Below are positions 46,081-54,310 of a DNA stretch of 64,000 bases, piece by piece (position 1 is the stretch's first letter; every line of letters begins with the position of its first letter). The position numbers were made by a program, and so were the translations under genes. The notes under the pieces are model-generated. The model was not told where the DNA came from. It made no database searches and saw only the letters and a program-made list of their open reading frames with translations. The DNA comes from JAWKWH01 sp041397625 (GTDB lineage: Bacteria > Pseudomonadota > Alphaproteobacteria > Rhizobiales > Rhizobiaceae): NCBI GenBank assembly GCA_041397625.1, contig JAWKWH010000001.1, forward strand, positions 558,001 to 622,000. Reading direction: 5' to 3'.

Positions 46081-46956
46081 TCAGACCTTCTTGCGATGCA
46101 CTTGGGCAAGGATGCCGTGCGGACGGAAGACCAGGACGAGGAACAGCAGCAGGTAGGGCGCGATCTGGCTGTAGCCGGCCGCGATGTAGCGCGCCGCGAA
46201 CGGCTCGATCAGCCCGATGATGATACCGCCGAGCAGCGCCCCCGGCAGGCTGCCCATGCCGCCGATGACGGCCGCGGCGAACGCTTTGATGCCGAGCAGG
46301 CCGGCGGTCGGATCGATGGAGCCCTTCGACGCGTAAAGCACGCCGGCGACGGTGGCCATCATGCCCGACAGCGCCCAGATCAGCGACTGCACCCGTTTCA
46401 CCGGAATGCCCATATAATAGGCGGCGAGCTGGTTCTGGCTCGACGCCTGCATGGCCACGCCCAGGCGGGTATTGTTGAAATAGAGGTAGAAGCCGACAGT
46501 CAACACGATGGTGACGACGATGACCAGCACCTCGTCGAGACCGAGCACCACGCCGCCGAAGGCGAAATCCATGCCGGCATAGGGCGTTTCCAGCGATTGC
46601 GGTTCATGCCCCCAAATGGTTCCGGCGGCAAAGCGCATGACGAAACCGATGGCGATCGTCAGGATGACGACGGCGACCTGGCTCTGGCCGAGCATGCGGC
46701 GCAGGATGACGATGTCGAGCAGATAGCCGAGCACGCCCATGATCAGAATTGCGACCGGCACCGCGATCCAGAAATTCCACCCCAGATATCCGGAATTGGT
46801 GAGCCCCAGCGTGACGAAGGCGCCGAGCATCATCATGTCGCCCTGGGCGAAGTTCACCGCCTCGGTCGCCTTGTAGATCAGCACGAAGCCGAGCGCGATG
46901 ATCCCATAGACGCAGCCATTCGCCAGCCCGCTGACGAGCAATTGCAAAACGTCCAA
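46081..46956 (-). CDS. ABC transporter permease (LivH-like)
   Basis: A 291-residue permease with about eight transmembrane helices. LLVSGLANGCVYGIIALGFVLIYKATEAVNFAQGDMMMLGAF is the LivH N-terminal signature, and the region AFAAAVIGGMGSLPGALLGGIIIGL carries the ATPase-contacting loop. It is the first gene of the minus-strand operon livH-livM-livG-livF-ligase-livK-like. Confidence 0.94.
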   Translation of the reverse strand: MDVLQLLVSGLANGCVYGIIALGFVLIYKATEAVNFAQGDMMMLGAFVTLGLTNSGYLGWNFWIAVPVAILIMGVLGYLLDIVILRRMLGQSQVAVVILTIAIGFVMRFAAGTIWGHEPQSLETPYAGMDFAFGGVVLGLDEVLVIVVTIVLTVGFYLYFNNTRLGVAMQASSQNQLAAYYMGIPVKRVQSLIWALSGMMATVAGVLYASKGSIDPTAGLLGIKAFAAAVIGGMGSLPGALLGGIIIGLIEPFAARYIAAGYSQIAPYLLLFLVLVFRPHGILAQVHRKKV

Positions 46957-47005
46957 GAAACTCCTCCCGATCCTTGGCGACGGTTCTTTGCCGTCTTTGA
47001 CCTCG

Positions 47006-47033
47006 ACTATAGCTGCCCACTTGGGGCAGGCAA
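47006..47033 (-). promoter_or_regulatory. Candidate promoter with overlapping operator for the Liv-type operon
   Basis: On the minus strand TTGCCT (47033-47028) and TATAGT (47011-47006) are spaced by 16 bases, a good housekeeping promoter about 50 bases before livH. The spacer contains the inverted repeat CTGCCC-N5-GGGCAG (47013-47029 on the plus strand), which could be a repressor site. Confidence 0.5.
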
Positions 47034-47043
47034 CCGTAACTTG

Positions 47044-48093
47044 TCATTCTCCCGGCTTGATGAACACCTTGCCGTTCGGCTCGTTTGCCTCGTCGGCCAA
47101 CCTTTCGACAGCCTCCGACATCGGAACGATCGCGGTCACGTCGGTATTCCAGCGGCCGCCGGAAAAACGGTTCTGCACTTCGCCTATCGCCTGCATGCGG
47201 CGCCCGGGCTCGGCGTTCTGCATCCAGGCGGTCAGCCAGAAGCCCTCGATCCGCTTGCGCATGAAGATCATCTGGCCCGGCTGCAGCACCGGCATGACAG
47301 CCGCATCGAGCTTGCCGTAGATGATCCAGCGGGCGCGGTTCGGCATCCGGTCGAAGATCTTCGCCGACAGCGGGCCGGCGACGGCGTCAAGGAAAATGCG
47401 CGGTTTCTCCGAACGCATCACCTCGGCAAGCCTCTCGTCGAAATCCGCCGCTTCGCTGTTGAGCACATGGGTCGCGCCCGCGGCCCGCAGGATTTCGGCC
47501 TGGTCGTTGCGGCGCACGATGGCGATCGGCCGGAACCCCTCGTCGCGCGCAACGCCCATCATCAGCTTGCAGAGCTGGCTTGCCGCCGCGCTCAGCACGA
47601 ACGCCTTGTCGCCGGTCTCGCGCACGATGTCGAACATGGCCAGCGCCGTCAGCGGATTGACGATCAGCGCGGCGCCGTTCTCGTCCGACACGCCGTCGAC
47701 CAGCGGAATGCAGGAGCGCGTATCGGCAATGGCGTATTCGGCCCAGCTTCCCCAGTTCGAGACGCCGGTGGCGAAGGCGACGCGCCGGCCGACAAGGCTG
47801 CTTGCGCCATCGTCGCCGACGGCGATCACCTTGCCGACGCCCTCGAAGCCTGCGGGCCGGCCCTTGACGCGCGGCTGGCCGTACATGCCCTTGATGAACA
47901 TCACATCCGACGGATTGACCGACGCGAGCGCCACCTTGATCAGCGCCTGGCCCGGGTTCGGTCGCGGCACCTCGATCGTGCCGGCGGTCACATAGGGCGC
48001 GAGCGCCTCCAGCGCGGTTCCCGACGGTTGGCGCGTATAGCCTTCGCCGTTCAGCAGCAGTGCCTTCATCTGTTGGGGTTGGGTCATCGACAA
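47044..48093 (-). CDS. MDR-family zinc-free alcohol dehydrogenase/quinone oxidoreductase
   Basis: A 349-residue medium-chain dehydrogenase/reductase: ALIKVALASVNPSDVMFIKGMYG (substrate domain), GFEGVGKVIAVGDDG, and the Rossmann part AFVLSAAASQLCKLMMGVARDEGFRPIAIVRR. The first Rossmann loop is atypical (SAAASQLC in place of GxGxxG), and no structural zinc Cys cluster is seen. Substrate unknown. It is the last gene of the TetR-acyl-CoA dehydrogenase operon. Start at 48093 (MSMTQPQQMKALLL), with an ATG two codons later as alternative. Confidence 0.88.
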   Translation of the reverse strand: MSMTQPQQMKALLLNGEGYTRQPSGTALEALAPYVTAGTIEVPRPNPGQALIKVALASVNPSDVMFIKGMYGQPRVKGRPAGFEGVGKVIAVGDDGASSLVGRRVAFATGVSNWGSWAEYAIADTRSCIPLVDGVSDENGAALIVNPLTALAMFDIVRETGDKAFVLSAAASQLCKLMMGVARDEGFRPIAIVRRNDQAEILRAAGATHVLNSEAADFDERLAEVMRSEKPRIFLDAVAGPLSAKIFDRMPNRARWIIYGKLDAAVMPVLQPGQMIFMRKRIEGFWLTAWMQNAEPGRRMQAIGEVQNRFSGGRWNTDVTAIVPMSEAVERLADEANEPNGKVFIKPGE

Positions 48094-48097
48094 CTTT

Positions 48098-49066
48098 CTA
48101 AGGTTCGAGGATCAGCTTGCCGGTGGCGCCGCGCCCGAGCACACGGGCGAGCACCTTGGCGGCATCGGCAAGCTTGTAGCGGCCTTCGATCACCGGCCTC
48201 ACCTTGCCCTCAATGTACCAGCCGATCAGTTCGCGCATGTTGTCGGCGTAGACCTCCGGTTCCTTGCGGGTGAATGTGCCCCAGAATACGCCGACCAGGC
48301 TGTAGCCCTTGACCAGCGCCAGGTTGACCGGGAAATTCGGGATCGTGCCCGAGGCGAAGCCGATGACCAGCAGCCGGCCGTTCCATGCCATCGACCGCGA
48401 CAGCACGTCGAAGGCCTCGCCGCCGACTGGATCGAAGCCGACATCCACGCCGCCGCCGCCGGTCGTCTCCTTCAGCGCGTCTTTCAGGTTTTCGTAGCCG
48501 AGCGCTGTGTCGGCGCCGGCGTCTTCGGCGATCCTGCGCTTCTCCTCAGACGAGGCGACGGCGATCACTTTTGCGCCCATCGCCTTGCCGATCTGGATCG
48601 CGGCGATACCCGTGGCGCCCGCCGCGCCGAGCACGCACAGGGTTTCGCCGGGCTGCAGGTTGGCGCGCTGCTTCAGCGCGTGATGCGAGGTGCCGTAGCC
48701 GCACATCAGCGCGCAAGCATCGGCGCCGTCCATGCCGTCGGGCAGTTTCATCACCATCGCTTCGGGCAGCGCGACCTTCTCGGCGTAGGTGCCCATCATC
48801 GCCATCGCCGCGACGCGGTCGCCGCGCTTGATGGTCTTCACCTTGTCGCCGACTGCCGTCACCGTGCCGGCCACCTCCATCCCGGGCACGAAAGGCAGGG
48901 GCGGCTTGACCTGGTAGAGGCCCTGGACCAGCAGCCCGTCGGGATAGTTGACGCCGATGCTTTCGGCCTCGATGACAACGTTGGAGCCGCTGGCTTTCGG
49001 TTCCGGCCAGTCGGCGTAGTCGAGCTTGTCGAGCGGGGCGAAGTCGCGCGCGATAACGGCCTTCAT
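48098..49066 (-). CDS. NADPH:quinone oxidoreductase-family protein (MDR)
   Basis: A 322-residue zinc-independent MDR enzyme with the QOR pattern: GVNYPDGLLVQGLY, PFVPGMEVAGTVTAVG, and NADPH loop VLGAAGATGIAAIQIGKAMGAKVIA. It is one of two MDR enzymes in this operon and may reduce an enoyl or quinone substrate. It lies 4 bases before the next MDR gene's start and 4 bases after the acyl-CoA dehydrogenase stop. Confidence 0.92.
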   Translation of the reverse strand: MKAVIARDFAPLDKLDYADWPEPKASGSNVVIEAESIGVNYPDGLLVQGLYQVKPPLPFVPGMEVAGTVTAVGDKVKTIKRGDRVAAMAMMGTYAEKVALPEAMVMKLPDGMDGADACALMCGYGTSHHALKQRANLQPGETLCVLGAAGATGIAAIQIGKAMGAKVIAVASSEEKRRIAEDAGADTALGYENLKDALKETTGGGGVDVGFDPVGGEAFDVLSRSMAWNGRLLVIGFASGTIPNFPVNLALVKGYSLVGVFWGTFTRKEPEVYADNMRELIGWYIEGKVRPVIEGRYKLADAAKVLARVLGRGATGKLILEP

Positions 49067-49070
49067 CGGC

Positions 49071-50321
49071 TCACACCTTTTCCTGGGTGTGTTTTTTCAG
49101 CTCCGCTCGTGCGATCTGGCGGCGGTGTACCGCGTCGGGTCCGTCGGCGAGCCTGAGCGTGCGCAGATGCACCCAGGACGAGGCCAGCGGCGTGTCCTGG
49201 CTGACGCCCTGGCCGCCGAACATCTGCACCGCCTCGTCGACCACTTTCAGCGCCATGCGCGGCGCCACCACCTTGATCTGGCTGATCCAGGGTGCTGCGG
49301 CGCGGGCGTCGCCCCGGTCCATCATCCAGGCTGCCTTCAGGCACAAAAGCCGCGCCATCTCGATCTCCATGCGCGCTTCGGCGATGATGTCGTAATTGGC
49401 GCCGAGCTGCGCCAGCGGCTTGCCGAAGGCCTCGCGCCGCATCGCGCGCTGGCACATCAGTTCGAGCGCCCGTTCGGCCTGGCCGATCGCCCGCATGCAG
49501 TGGTGGATACGGCCGGGGCCGAGCCTCCCCTGGGCGATCTCGAAACCGCGGCCCTCGCCGAGCAGCAGGTTCGAGGCCGGCACGCGCACATCCTCGAAGC
49601 GGATGTGCAGGTGGCCGTGCGGTGCGTCGTCGTGGCCGTAGACGCTCAACGCCCTGAGCTTGGTGATGCCGGGCGTGTCGGCCGGCACGAGGATCATCGA
49701 ATGACGCTGGTGCTTGGGCGCATCCTCGCCGCCGGTCCTGACCATCGTGATGTAGATGGCGCAGCGCTCGTCGCCGGCGCCCGACGACCACCACTTCTCG
49801 CCGTTGAGAACATAGTCGTCGCCGTCACGCACGCAGCTCATCGAGATGTTGGTCGCATCCGAAGAGGCGACGTCCGGCTCGGTCATCAGATAGGCGGAGC
49901 GGATCTTGCCGTCGAGCAGCGGCGCCAGCCAGGTCCGTTTGTGCTCGTCGGTTCCGTAGCGCTCCAGCACTTCCATGTTGCCGGTGTCGGGCGCCGAGCA
50001 GTTGAACGTCTCGGCGCCCAGATGCGCCTTGCCCATCTCTTCGGCCAGATAGGCATATTCGACGGTCGAAAGCCCGTAGCCGCGCTCGGAATCGGTCAGC
50101 CAGAAGTTCCACAGCTTGCGTTCGCGCGCCTTGGCCTTGAGCCCGTCGAGGATCTCGATCTGGCGCCCGGTCATGCGCCAGCGGTCGCCATCCTTGCCCA
50201 CTTCGGCAAGGAACTCTTCGTCGAGCGGCACCACCTCCTCGCGGACCATCCTGGCCACCGCCTCGTGGATGGGTTTCAACCGCTCGGTCATACCGAGGTT
50301 CATTTGCGGATTGCTGCTCAT
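49071..50321 (-). CDS. Acyl-CoA dehydrogenase (ACAD10/11-like)
   Basis: A 416-residue flavoenzyme with the family landmarks YLMTEPDVASSDATNISM (FAD/substrate loop), NGEKWWSSGAGD, RIHHCMRAIGQAERALELM and a C-terminal Gly-rich GGQGVSQDTPLA. The combination CSAPDTGNMEVL and PDAVHRRQIA is of the ACAD10/11 subgroup, which in animals is fused to an APH-type kinase domain. Such a kinase is encoded 2 kb away at 52460. The substrate may therefore be a phosphorylated 4-hydroxyacyl-CoA (inference). Its start overlaps the TetR stop by 4 bases. Confidence 0.92.
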   Translation of the reverse strand: MSSNPQMNLGMTERLKPIHEAVARMVREEVVPLDEEFLAEVGKDGDRWRMTGRQIEILDGLKAKARERKLWNFWLTDSERGYGLSTVEYAYLAEEMGKAHLGAETFNCSAPDTGNMEVLERYGTDEHKRTWLAPLLDGKIRSAYLMTEPDVASSDATNISMSCVRDGDDYVLNGEKWWSSGAGDERCAIYITMVRTGGEDAPKHQRHSMILVPADTPGITKLRALSVYGHDDAPHGHLHIRFEDVRVPASNLLLGEGRGFEIAQGRLGPGRIHHCMRAIGQAERALELMCQRAMRREAFGKPLAQLGANYDIIAEARMEIEMARLLCLKAAWMMDRGDARAAAPWISQIKVVAPRMALKVVDEAVQMFGGQGVSQDTPLASSWVHLRTLRLADGPDAVHRRQIARAELKKHTQEKV

Positions 50322-50983
50322 GAGGTGATGTCTCCCTGATAGCCGAGACCGCGCATGGCGAAGGTCACGACCTGTTCAACCAGATTGTCGATGGTTTCCC
50401 CGCTGCCGGCGTCGCGTGGCGAGTACCAGACGATCGGGGAATTGAGCGCGGTGAGCATGACCTGATTGGCGATCGACAGATTGTCGAATGTCAGGTCGCC
50501 GGCCCTGCCGGCCTCGTCGAGCGTGGCCTTGAACAGATGCTCGTAGGCGTCGCGGCGCCTGGTCAGCTCGGCGAGCGTGGTGCGCTGCTCGGGCGTCGTG
50601 GCGCCGCGCAGGTGCAGTTCGACGCCCTCCCACACCGCGCGCTGGTAGGCCCGCGTCTCGATCATGTTGCGCGTATGCGCCCTTGCCATCGCGATCAAGC
50701 GCTCGGCCGCGTTCCCGCCATGGCGCGTTAGCGGCAGAACTATGCGGAAATTGAGGTCCATGGCGGTCCTGAACACGCCGGCAAACAGATCCGCCTTCGA
50801 CGGATAGTGATGGTAGATACGGCCCTTGGTCGAACCCAGCCGCCGCGCCACATCGTCGATCGACGTGGTCGAATAGCCCCGCTCCATGAAACAGTTGGCC
50901 GCCGCGTCGAGGATTTCGCGGCGATTGCCCCCGACGGGCGCCTCGGCAGACCCTGCCAGATTTTCTTGAACGTCTGACGCCAT
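50318..50983 (-). CDS. TetR-family transcriptional regulator
   Basis: A 221-residue regulator with an N-terminal helix-turn-helix (about 21-66, ILDAAANCFMERGYSTTSIDDVARRLGSTKGRIYHHYPSKADLF) and an all-helical ligand domain. It heads the operon with the acyl-CoA dehydrogenase and two MDR genes, and is divergent from the SDR-MaoC-kinase-SDR operon. It probably represses both and is released by an acyl-CoA ligand. A palindrome in the shared intergenic region is the likely operator. Confidence 0.95.
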   Translation of the reverse strand: MASDVQENLAGSAEAPVGGNRREILDAAANCFMERGYSTTSIDDVARRLGSTKGRIYHHYPSKADLFAGVFRTAMDLNFRIVLPLTRHGGNAAERLIAMARAHTRNMIETRAYQRAVWEGVELHLRGATTPEQRTTLAELTRRRDAYEHLFKATLDEAGRAGDLTFDNLSIANQVMLTALNSPIVWYSPRDAGSGETIDNLVEQVVTFAMRGLGYQGDITS

Positions 50984-51039
50984 AACCTCCCCGGGCGAGC
51001 CGTGCCGGCAAAGATGCGTTGCTGTCTGCTCGCATGGTC

Positions 51040-51085
51040 TTTACCTTCGGCAAAAACATGAACATACTACCGGGTATGTTGTCAA
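51040..51085. promoter_or_regulatory. Palindromic operator and overlapping promoters between TetR and SDR genes
   Basis: AACATAC-N6-GTATGTT (51061-51080) is a perfect 7-base inverted repeat of the size TetR dimers bind. On the plus strand TTTACC (51040-51045) and CATACT (51063-51068) with a 17-base spacer form a possible promoter whose -10 lies inside the palindrome. On the minus strand a TTGACA -35-like hexamer (51085-51080) abuts it. Binding would block both directions. Confidence 0.6.
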
Positions 51086-51126
51086 CGCGGCCGCGGATGT
51101 CGAAGCGGCCCGACCCGGGAGGAAAC

Positions 51127-51942
51127 ATGGCCTATCTGGACGAAATATTCGGGGTTGCCGGCAAGACCGCGCTGGTCACGGGGGCGGCGACGGGGATAGG
51201 CCGCATGGTTGCCACCGCGCTGGTGCATGGCGGCGCCCGGGTCCTGATCGCGTCGCGCAAAGGCGAGGATTGCGCCCGGGTGGCGGGTGAACTCAACGAG
51301 CTCGACGCGTCCGGATCGGCGGAAGGCTTTGCCGGCGATGTCGGTTCGGAGGACGGCATCGCGGCGCTGGTCGGCGAGATAAAGGCGCGGACCGACAAGC
51401 TCGACATACTGGTCAACAATGCCGGCGTCACCTGGGGCGAGCCGCTCGAGACCTTTCCCTATCACGGCTGGGCGCGCGTGCTGAACGTCAATGTCACCGG
51501 CCTGTTTCACCTGACCCGCGAATTGCTGCCGCTGCTCGACGCCGCTGCCGGCGACGAAGACCCGGCCCGCATCATCAATCTCGGCTCGGTGATGGGCACG
51601 CAGCCGATGGCCGACGGCGCCTATTCCTATACCGCGTCCAAGGCGGCGGTACATCACCTGACGCGGACGCTCGCCAACGAGTTCGCCGGCCGCCGCATCA
51701 CCGTCAACGCCTTTGCGCCCGGCCCGTTCCAGAGCCGCATGACCGCGTTTGCGACCGGCACCGATGAAAAGGCGGAGTTCGTCGGCAGCCGCGTGCCGCT
51801 CGGCCGCATCGGCGCGCCGAGCGACATCGCCGGCGCGACTTTGTTTCTTTGCGGACACGGCGGTTCCTATGTTACAGGCGCGGTGCTGCCGCTGGATGGC
51901 GGCCAGTCGGTCCAGCACGGCATGTCCCTGTTCAAGGAATAA
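51127..51942 (+). CDS. SDR-family oxidoreductase
   Basis: A 271-residue short-chain dehydrogenase. The NAD(P) loop is VTGAATGIGRMVA, NNAG follows at about 95-98, and the catalytic Ser, Tyr and Lys are in NLGSVMG and AYSYTASKAAVHHL. GPFQSRMTAF and GAVLPLDGGQS are typical. GGGAGGA precedes the ATG at 51127. It starts the plus-strand operon of the TetR cluster and may oxidise or reduce a hydroxyacyl-CoA. Confidence 0.93.
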   Translation: MAYLDEIFGVAGKTALVTGAATGIGRMVATALVHGGARVLIASRKGEDCARVAGELNELDASGSAEGFAGDVGSEDGIAALVGEIKARTDKLDILVNNAGVTWGEPLETFPYHGWARVLNVNVTGLFHLTRELLPLLDAAAGDEDPARIINLGSVMGTQPMADGAYSYTASKAAVHHLTRTLANEFAGRRITVNAFAPGPFQSRMTAFATGTDEKAEFVGSRVPLGRIGAPSDIAGATLFLCGHGGSYVTGAVLPLDGGQSVQHGMSLFKE

Positions 51943-51948
51943 GTCTGT

Positions 51949-52458
51949 ATGTCCATCGACAGGAGCGGAAAGCCGCCGGTCACGCTGGACGAACTCCAGC
52001 GGCATGTCGGCGCCGAGATCGGCGCGTCGCCCTGGCGCGAGGTGACCCAGGCGATGATCGATCGGTTCGCCGAGGTCACAGACGACTTCAACTTCATCCA
52101 TGTCGATCCCGAAAAGGCCAGGGCCGAAACGCCCTTCGGCGGAACCATTGCCCATGGTTTCCTGTCGCTGTCGCTGCTGTCGGTGCTCGCCTACGAGACC
52201 ATCCCGGCGCTGAAGGGCCGCAAGATGGGCATCAATTACGGTTTCGACAAAATACGCTTCGCCGCCCCGGTCAGGAGTGGCGAACGGGTACGGGCGAAAT
52301 TCACCCTCGCCGAGGTCAGGATCAGGCCGTCGGGCTATGTGCAGATCGCCTATGACGTGACCATGGAGGTCGAGGGCTCGCCCAAGCCGGCCTTCACCGC
52401 CCGCTGGCTGACGATCGCCGTGATGGAAGAAACCGCGGCGGCCGGCGGGGAGGGTTGA
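51949..52458 (+). CDS. MaoC-family (R)-enoyl-CoA hydratase
   Basis: A 169-residue hot-dog hydratase. The catalytic Asp/His motif is in FAEVTDDFNFIHVDPEKA, followed by TPFGGTIAHGFLSLSLLSVL. It adds water to enoyl-CoA, or works in reverse, in the degradation of the pathway substrate. It lies 6 bases after the SDR gene and 1 base before the phosphotransferase gene, so all are one operon. Confidence 0.95.
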   Translation: MSIDRSGKPPVTLDELQRHVGAEIGASPWREVTQAMIDRFAEVTDDFNFIHVDPEKARAETPFGGTIAHGFLSLSLLSVLAYETIPALKGRKMGINYGFDKIRFAAPVRSGERVRAKFTLAEVRIRPSGYVQIAYDVTMEVEGSPKPAFTARWLTIAVMEETAAAGGEG

Positions 52459-52459
52459 C

Positions 52460-53491
52460 ATGGATGATCCCAACGCCCTCGATGCCGCCGCGCTTGCGCC
52501 CTATCTTGAGAACAATATCGCCGGCTTCTCCGGGCTGAGATCGATTGAGAAATTCGGCCACGGCCAGTCCAATCCGACCTATCTTCTCACCGCCGACAGC
52601 GGTCGCTATGTGTTGCGCGCCAAGCCGCCGGGGCGGTTGCTGAAATCGGCCCACCAGGTCGACCGCGAATTCAGGGTGCTGCGGGCGCTCGCCGGCAGCC
52701 GCGTCGCCGTGCCGAAGGCGCTGCACCTTGCGCCGGAGGATTCGCCCATCGGCCGGATGTTCTACGTGATGCAATTCCTCGACGGCCGCGTGCTGTGGGA
52801 TCCAGCGCTCTCCGAGGTCGACACCAACGAGGAGCGCTCCGGCATCTATGACGCGATGAACGCGACGCTCGCGGCCCTGCACGATGTAGATGTCGAGGCA
52901 GTCGGGCTTGGCGACTTCGGCAAGCCGGGCAGCTATTTCGCCCGGCAACTGTCGCGCTGGAGCGGCCAGTACCGGGCTTCCGAAACCGAAACCATCGCCG
53001 ACATGGACGCGCTGATCGCCTGGCTGGAGCGCGAAATGCCGGCCGATGACGGCGTGGTGTCGCTGGTGCATGGCGACTACCGGCTCGACAATATGGTGTT
53101 TGCCCACGATCGGCCGGTGATCGTCGGCGTTCTCGACTGGGAACTCTCCACGCTCGGCCATCCCTATTCCGATCTCGCTTATCAGTGCATGCAATGGCGG
53201 CTGCCGCATACGTCGGGTTTCCGCGGGCTTGGCGGTGTCGACCGTGCTGGCCTCGGCATTCCGGGCGAGACGCAATATGTCGAGCGCTATTGCGACCGGC
53301 GCGGCATCGGCCGCATCGACAACTGGGCGTTCTATGTCGCGTTTTCCTTTTTCCGTCTGGGCGCCATCCTGCAGGGCGTCTACAAGCGCGCCCTTGACGG
53401 CAACGCCTCCAATCCCGAAAAAGCGCGGCAATACGGGCAGGCGGTGCCGCTGCTGGCCAGTCTGGCCGTGGCATCGATCGACAAGGGGTAG
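52460..53491 (+). CDS. APH-fold phosphotransferase, ACAD10/11 kinase-domain type (LvaA-like)
   Basis: A 343-residue aminoglycoside-phosphotransferase-fold kinase. ATP-loop region FGHGQSNPTYLL, Lys in YVLRAKPPGRLLKSAHQVDREFRVL, catalytic loop SLVHGDYRLDNMVF, and metal Asp in VLDWELSTLGHP match the family that forms the kinase half of ACAD10/11 and LvaA of Pseudomonas levulinate catabolism, which phosphorylates 4-hydroxyacyl-CoA. Its co-location with an ACAD-type dehydrogenase and SDRs supports the same role here, though this is inference. The ATG at 52460 follows the maoC stop by one base. Confidence 0.88.
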   Translation: MDDPNALDAAALAPYLENNIAGFSGLRSIEKFGHGQSNPTYLLTADSGRYVLRAKPPGRLLKSAHQVDREFRVLRALAGSRVAVPKALHLAPEDSPIGRMFYVMQFLDGRVLWDPALSEVDTNEERSGIYDAMNATLAALHDVDVEAVGLGDFGKPGSYFARQLSRWSGQYRASETETIADMDALIAWLEREMPADDGVVSLVHGDYRLDNMVFAHDRPVIVGVLDWELSTLGHPYSDLAYQCMQWRLPHTSGFRGLGGVDRAGLGIPGETQYVERYCDRRGIGRIDNWAFYVAFSFFRLGAILQGVYKRALDGNASNPEKARQYGQAVPLLASLAVASIDKG

Positions 53492-53499
53492 CGAACGGC

Positions 53500-54276
53500 A
53501 TGGGTCATCTTGAAGGGCTGAGCGTCCTGATCTCGGGCGCAACCGGCGGGTTCGGCATGCGGGTCGCCCGGCGCTACGCCGAGGCCGGCGCCAATCTCGT
53601 GCTGACCGACATGGACGAGGCGAAGCTCGCCGCGTTCGCCGACAGCCTGCCGGCGGAGACCGCCTTGCTTGCCGGCGACGTCGCCGACGAGAGGCTGGCG
53701 AAACATCTGGTCAAGCTGGCGACCGACCGCTTCGGCGGCCTCGATATCGCTGTCAACAATGCCGGCGTGGCGCAGAGCTTCGTCAAGCTGCACCAGGTGC
53801 CGACGGCAGAGGCGCGCCGCATCGTCGAGATCGACCTGCTCGGCGTGTTCTACGCGATGAAATACCAGCTCCGCCAAATGGAGCGGCAGTTCCGGCTCGA
53901 AGGCCGGCGCGGCATCATCGTCAACATCGCCTCGATTGCCGGCCTCGGCGGCGCGCCCAACCTGTCGGTCTACGCCGCCGCCAAGCATGGCGTCGTCGGG
54001 CTGACCAAATCGGCGGCTGCCGAATACGCCACCAAGGGCATCCGCGTTAACGCCGTTTGCCCGTCATTTGCCCGCACCGACATGGCGCTCGACTTCCTGC
54101 GCGCCTCGCCGGACGGCGAGGATGCGGCGACCGCCCATCTGGTGCGCGGCGTGCCGATGAAGCGGCTGGCCGAGATCGACGAGGTCGTCGAGGTCATCAT
54201 GTTCGCCGGCAACCCCGCCAACTCGTTCATGACCGGCCAGACGCTCGCCGTCGACGGCGGCATCGAGGCGATCTGA
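53500..54276 (+). CDS. SDR-family oxidoreductase
   Basis: A 258-residue short-chain dehydrogenase: SGATGGFGMRVA (cofactor loop), NNAGVAQSF, NIASIAGLGGAPNLSVYAAAKHGVVGL (Ser, Tyr, Lys), and C-terminal TGQTLAVDGGIEAI. Asp at the end of the second strand (LVLTDMDEAKL) suggests NAD rather than NADP. It ends the plus-strand operon and could be the LvaD-like step, or a 3-hydroxyacyl-CoA dehydrogenase. Confidence 0.93.
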   Translation: MGHLEGLSVLISGATGGFGMRVARRYAEAGANLVLTDMDEAKLAAFADSLPAETALLAGDVADERLAKHLVKLATDRFGGLDIAVNNAGVAQSFVKLHQVPTAEARRIVEIDLLGVFYAMKYQLRQMERQFRLEGRRGIIVNIASIAGLGGAPNLSVYAAAKHGVVGLTKSAAAEYATKGIRVNAVCPSFARTDMALDFLRASPDGEDAATAHLVRGVPMKRLAEIDEVVEVIMFAGNPANSFMTGQTLAVDGGIEAI

Positions 54277-54310
54277 GCGAACCCTGTCTATCGGCCGCCG
54301 CCTGCGGCTG

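Noticed and set aside
45000..46220. Plus-strand 437-residue frame over livM
   Set aside because: Antisense shadow with Arg/Asp/Gln-rich low-complexity composition.
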